Of a stretch of DNA of 9,199 nucleotides, positions 7,464-9,199 are shown piece by piece. The number at the start of each line of letters is the position of its first letter. The first letter of the stretch is position 1. Origin of the DNA: an uncultured Eggerthellaceae bacterium (GTDB taxonomy: Bacteria > Actinomycetota > Coriobacteriia > Coriobacteriales > Eggerthellaceae); contig CAMPAJ010000049.1 in NCBI GenBank assembly GCA_946631805.1, positions 1-9,199 on the forward strand, in the 5' to 3' direction. Under the pieces are notes generated by a model. It searched no databases. It was not told the origin of the DNA and saw only the letters and a program-made list of their open reading frames with translations. The translations under genes were made by a program, and so were the position numbers.

Positions 7464-7510
7464 TTCTGTCCGTATCGGTTGCCCTCTTTCTGTCCGTAGG
7501 TAAACGGACA
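7464..7510. promoter_or_regulatory. Triple TGTCCGT operator in the divergent promoter region
   Basis: An 11-bp sequence TTCTGTCCGTA occurs twice as a direct repeat (7464-7474 and 7488-7498, 24 bp apart start to start). The core TGTCCGT of the second copy (7491-7497) is mirrored perfectly by ACGGACA at 7504-7510 across a 6-bp spacer. The set lies between the MocR and molybdoenzyme genes. Combined direct and inverted copies are the arrangement reported for operators of MocR regulators, so this is the likely binding site for the regulator at 5981-7444. A TATACT-like -10 on the minus strand (7516-7521) and TATATC on the plus strand (7518-7523) adjoin it, but neither has a good -35. Confidence 0.6.
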
Positions 7511-7552
7511 CAACCAGTATATCTTCTTCGCAGGGTGAATGACGAGCATACG

Positions 7553-7560
7553 AAGGGGGA
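7553..7560 (+). promoter_or_regulatory. Ribosome binding site of the second molybdoenzyme
   Basis: AAGGGGGA lies 4 nt before ATG 7565. It supports this start over the in-frame ATG at 7607, which would leave only one residue before the twin-arginine motif. Confidence 0.6.
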
Positions 7561-7564
7561 TTTC

Positions 7565-9199
7565 ATGATCGAAACCAACGCAGGTTCACTCGACGGCGCG
7601 ACGACGATGTCGCGGCGTAGTTTCGTAAAGGCCGCTGCCGTGGCAGGCGCCGTGAGCGCGGCGGCAGGCGGAATGGCGACTACGGGGTCGTGGCTTGCAC
7701 CGGCCGAGGCCGTTGCCGAGCCTGAAGAGCGCATAACCTTCACGTTCCATCAGTCGCTGTGCAACGGCAACTGCAGCCTCAAGTGCACGATCCGCGACGG
7801 CCGCCTGGCCAAGGTCGAGCCGAACGACGCGCTCGAAGCCGAGTACTCGATGTGCTGCGCCCGCGGTATCTCCGAGATCTCGCACATTTACGGCGAAACG
7901 CGCCTGCAGACGCCGCTGCGCCGCGTGGGCGAACGTGGTGAAGGAAACTTCGAGGCCATCAGCTGGGACGAGGCCATGAAGGAAGTTGGCGACCAGATCA
8001 AGGCCGTATGGGACAAGTACGGCAAGGAGGCCGTGTACGTATCGTACTCCAGCGAGCCGCGCATGGGCATGCTGCCCGCATTGCTGGGCGCTTCCGAGAT
8101 GGAGGAGCCGGGCATCGACATCGGCATCGGCAACGGCCTTGACCCCATGAAGGCGGGCAACGGCTTTTACGCGTGCACGAACGAGACGCGCGACATGGTC
8201 AACTCCAAGTTCATCATGATCAACGGCCATAACTTCTGCGAGACCGGCATGATGCAGGCGCGCAACCTCCTGGATGCGTTGGCGGCAGGCGTGGAGCTCG
8301 TCGTCGTGGACCCGCACTTCAGCACGACGGCCAGCAAAGCCCACAAGTGGATTCCCATCAAGCCGGGCACGGACGGTGCCATGTATCTGGGCATGGTAAG
8401 CCACATTCTGGATAACAAGCTCTACGACGAGGAGTTCGTCCTCGCGCACACGTCGATGCCCTACCTGCTGAAGAAGGACGGCACGCTGCTGCGCTGGGAG
8501 GAAGTATCGGGCGAGAAACCGCGCGAGAACAAGGACGAGGCCACCGGCGAGGTCACCACGTTCGACCCGTTCGTCGTGTGGGATGCGAAGACGAAATCCC
8601 TCCAGCCCTACGACGGCGAAAAAGTCGAGCCGGCGCTCGAGGTCGCGGGCGTCAAGGGCGCAAACGGTTACAAGACCGTGTTCGAGGCCATCAAGGAAAG
8701 CCAGCAGCCCTATACCATCGAATGGGCGAGCGAGAAGACGGGCATCCCGGCTGATGACCTGATCTACATCGCCGAGCGCTATGCCACAAGCGGCGCTTCG
8801 ATGCTGGGCCTGGGCATGGGCGGTGCCGACAAGTACGCAAACGCCGACGTGCTCGGCCATGCCGTGGGCATCATGGTGGCGCTTACCGGCAACATCGGCG
8901 GCCCCGGCAAGGCCGTGGGCAGCATGCACGGCGGTCGTGGTTATTCCGCCAAGCTTGCCAGCTGGCCGCTTCCCGAGGGCATGGCTGCCGCGGCGCCCGA
9001 GATGTACGCGTACGATTTCCGCACGCAGCCCAACAACATCCATGCTGTCATCTCGGTCGGCAATACGCTGCAGCAGTTCTTCGCCAACATGAACCTCACG
9101 GCCGAATGGCTCAAGTCGCTCGACTTCGTGATGGGCATCGACATATACAACAACGATTCCATCAAGTTCTGCGACATCGTGCTGCCTTCGTGCTCGAAG
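7565..9199 (+). CDS. Tat-exported molybdopterin-dependent oxidoreductase, catalytic subunit (3' end outside window)
   Basis: Second DMSO-reductase-superfamily enzyme; the first 545 residues are present and the frame is open at the window end. A twin-arginine signal is clear: SRRSFVK at 16-22, an Ala/Gly-rich hydrophobic stretch to about 44, and a likely cleavage near APAEAVA (45-51). A [4Fe-4S] motif follows with Cys66, Cys70, Cys74 and Cys98 (adjacent Cys97 is an alternative), then the molybdopterin domain with ISWDEA (132-137), VVVDPHFSTTASKAHKW and IPIKPGTDGAMYLG. At the place where DmsA has its Mo-binding Ser, the sequence is GNGLDPMKAG, making Asp193 the candidate ligand. It lacks the KYCVGY...LP signature of the dmsA at 2-1918 and has instead a longer stretch with FVVWDAKTKSLQPYD, so it is not a recent duplicate. 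It is divergent from the MocR gene across the TGTCCGT repeats. Substrate unknown; a respiratory reductase or catechol-dehydroxylase-like enzyme are both possible. Electron-transfer partner genes would be expected beyond the window. Confidence 0.9.
   Translation, partial: MIETNAGSLDGATTMSRRSFVKAAAVAGAVSAAAGGMATTGSWLAPAEAVAEPEERITFTFHQSLCNGNCSLKCTIRDGRLAKVEPNDALEAEYSMCCARGISEISHIYGETRLQTPLRRVGERGEGNFEAISWDEAMKEVGDQIKAVWDKYGKEAVYVSYSSEPRMGMLPALLGASEMEEPGIDIGIGNGLDPMKAGNGFYACTNETRDMVNSKFIMINGHNFCETGMMQARNLLDALAAGVELVVVDPHFSTTASKAHKWIPIKPGTDGAMYLGMVSHILDNKLYDEEFVLAHTSMPYLLKKDGTLLRWEEVSGEKPRENKDEATGEVTTFDPFVVWDAKTKSLQPYDGEKVEPALEVAGVKGANGYKTVFEAIKESQQPYTIEWASEKTGIPADDLIYIAERYATSGASMLGLGMGGADKYANADVLGHAVGIMVALTGNIGGPGKAVGSMHGGRGYSAKLASWPLPEGMAAAAPEMYAYDFRTQPNNIHAVISVGNTLQQFFANMNLTAEWLKSLDFVMGIDIYNNDSIKFCDIVLPSCSK

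Noticed and set aside
7445..7549. 35-residue N-terminal extension of the MocR gene to the upstream ATG
   Set aside because: The extra residues are not part of the GntR fold, would cover the operator repeats, and a strong GAGGAG site precedes the downstream ATG instead.
7586..9043. A 485-codon open frame on the minus strand, antisense to the second molybdoenzyme
   Set aside because: It mirrors the codon pattern of the clearly real plus-strand gene in GC-rich DNA, has no recognisable domain, and no ribosome binding site was seen. Long antisense open frames are expected here.

Overview
The window is high-GC DNA with tightly packed genes. It encodes two Tat-type or DMSO-reductase-family molybdoenzymes, a DmsABC-like respiratory complex and its chaperone. 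This combination is characteristic of anaerobic, respiring Coriobacteriia (Eggerthella, Gordonibacter, Adlercreutzia, Slackia and relatives). The assignment is an inference from gene content and base composition; there is no rRNA or other marker here.

Region 1 (1-3401, + strand) is a dmsABC-type operon. It holds the C-terminal ~638 residues of a DmsA-like catalytic subunit (the start lies outside the window), a complete four-cluster DmsB-like ferredoxin subunit and a complete eight-helix DmsC-like membrane anchor. All three resemble the E. coli proteins along their length. Together they would move electrons from menaquinol through DmsC and DmsB to the molybdenum site of DmsA, which reduces an S- or N-oxide type acceptor. 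A hairpin after dmsC probably ends the operon.

Region 2 (3402-4338, + strand) is a 277-nt non-coding leader with two small inverted repeats, followed by a TorD/DmsD-family chaperone. The chaperone appears to be transcribed separately from dmsABC.

Region 3 (4433-7444, - strand) encodes a MocR-type regulator (GntR helix-turn-helix fused to an aminotransferase-like PLP domain). Downstream of it is an MFS transporter with an unusually long hydrophilic central loop. The two are probably co-transcribed.

Region 4 (7445-9199) is a 120-nt divergent promoter region with three copies of a TGTCCGT element, two direct and one inverted. It is followed by the first 545 residues of a second, divergently oriented molybdoenzyme with a Tat signal and an N-terminal [4Fe-4S] motif; this gene runs off the window. 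It differs clearly from the DmsA of region 1 and may carry Asp rather than Ser at the molybdenum ligand position.

The most interesting proposal is that the PLP-dependent regulator, the transporter and the second molybdoenzyme form one substrate-specific respiratory module, controlled from the TGTCCGT repeats. Nothing in the window points to a mobile element, CRISPR array, tRNA or rRNA.
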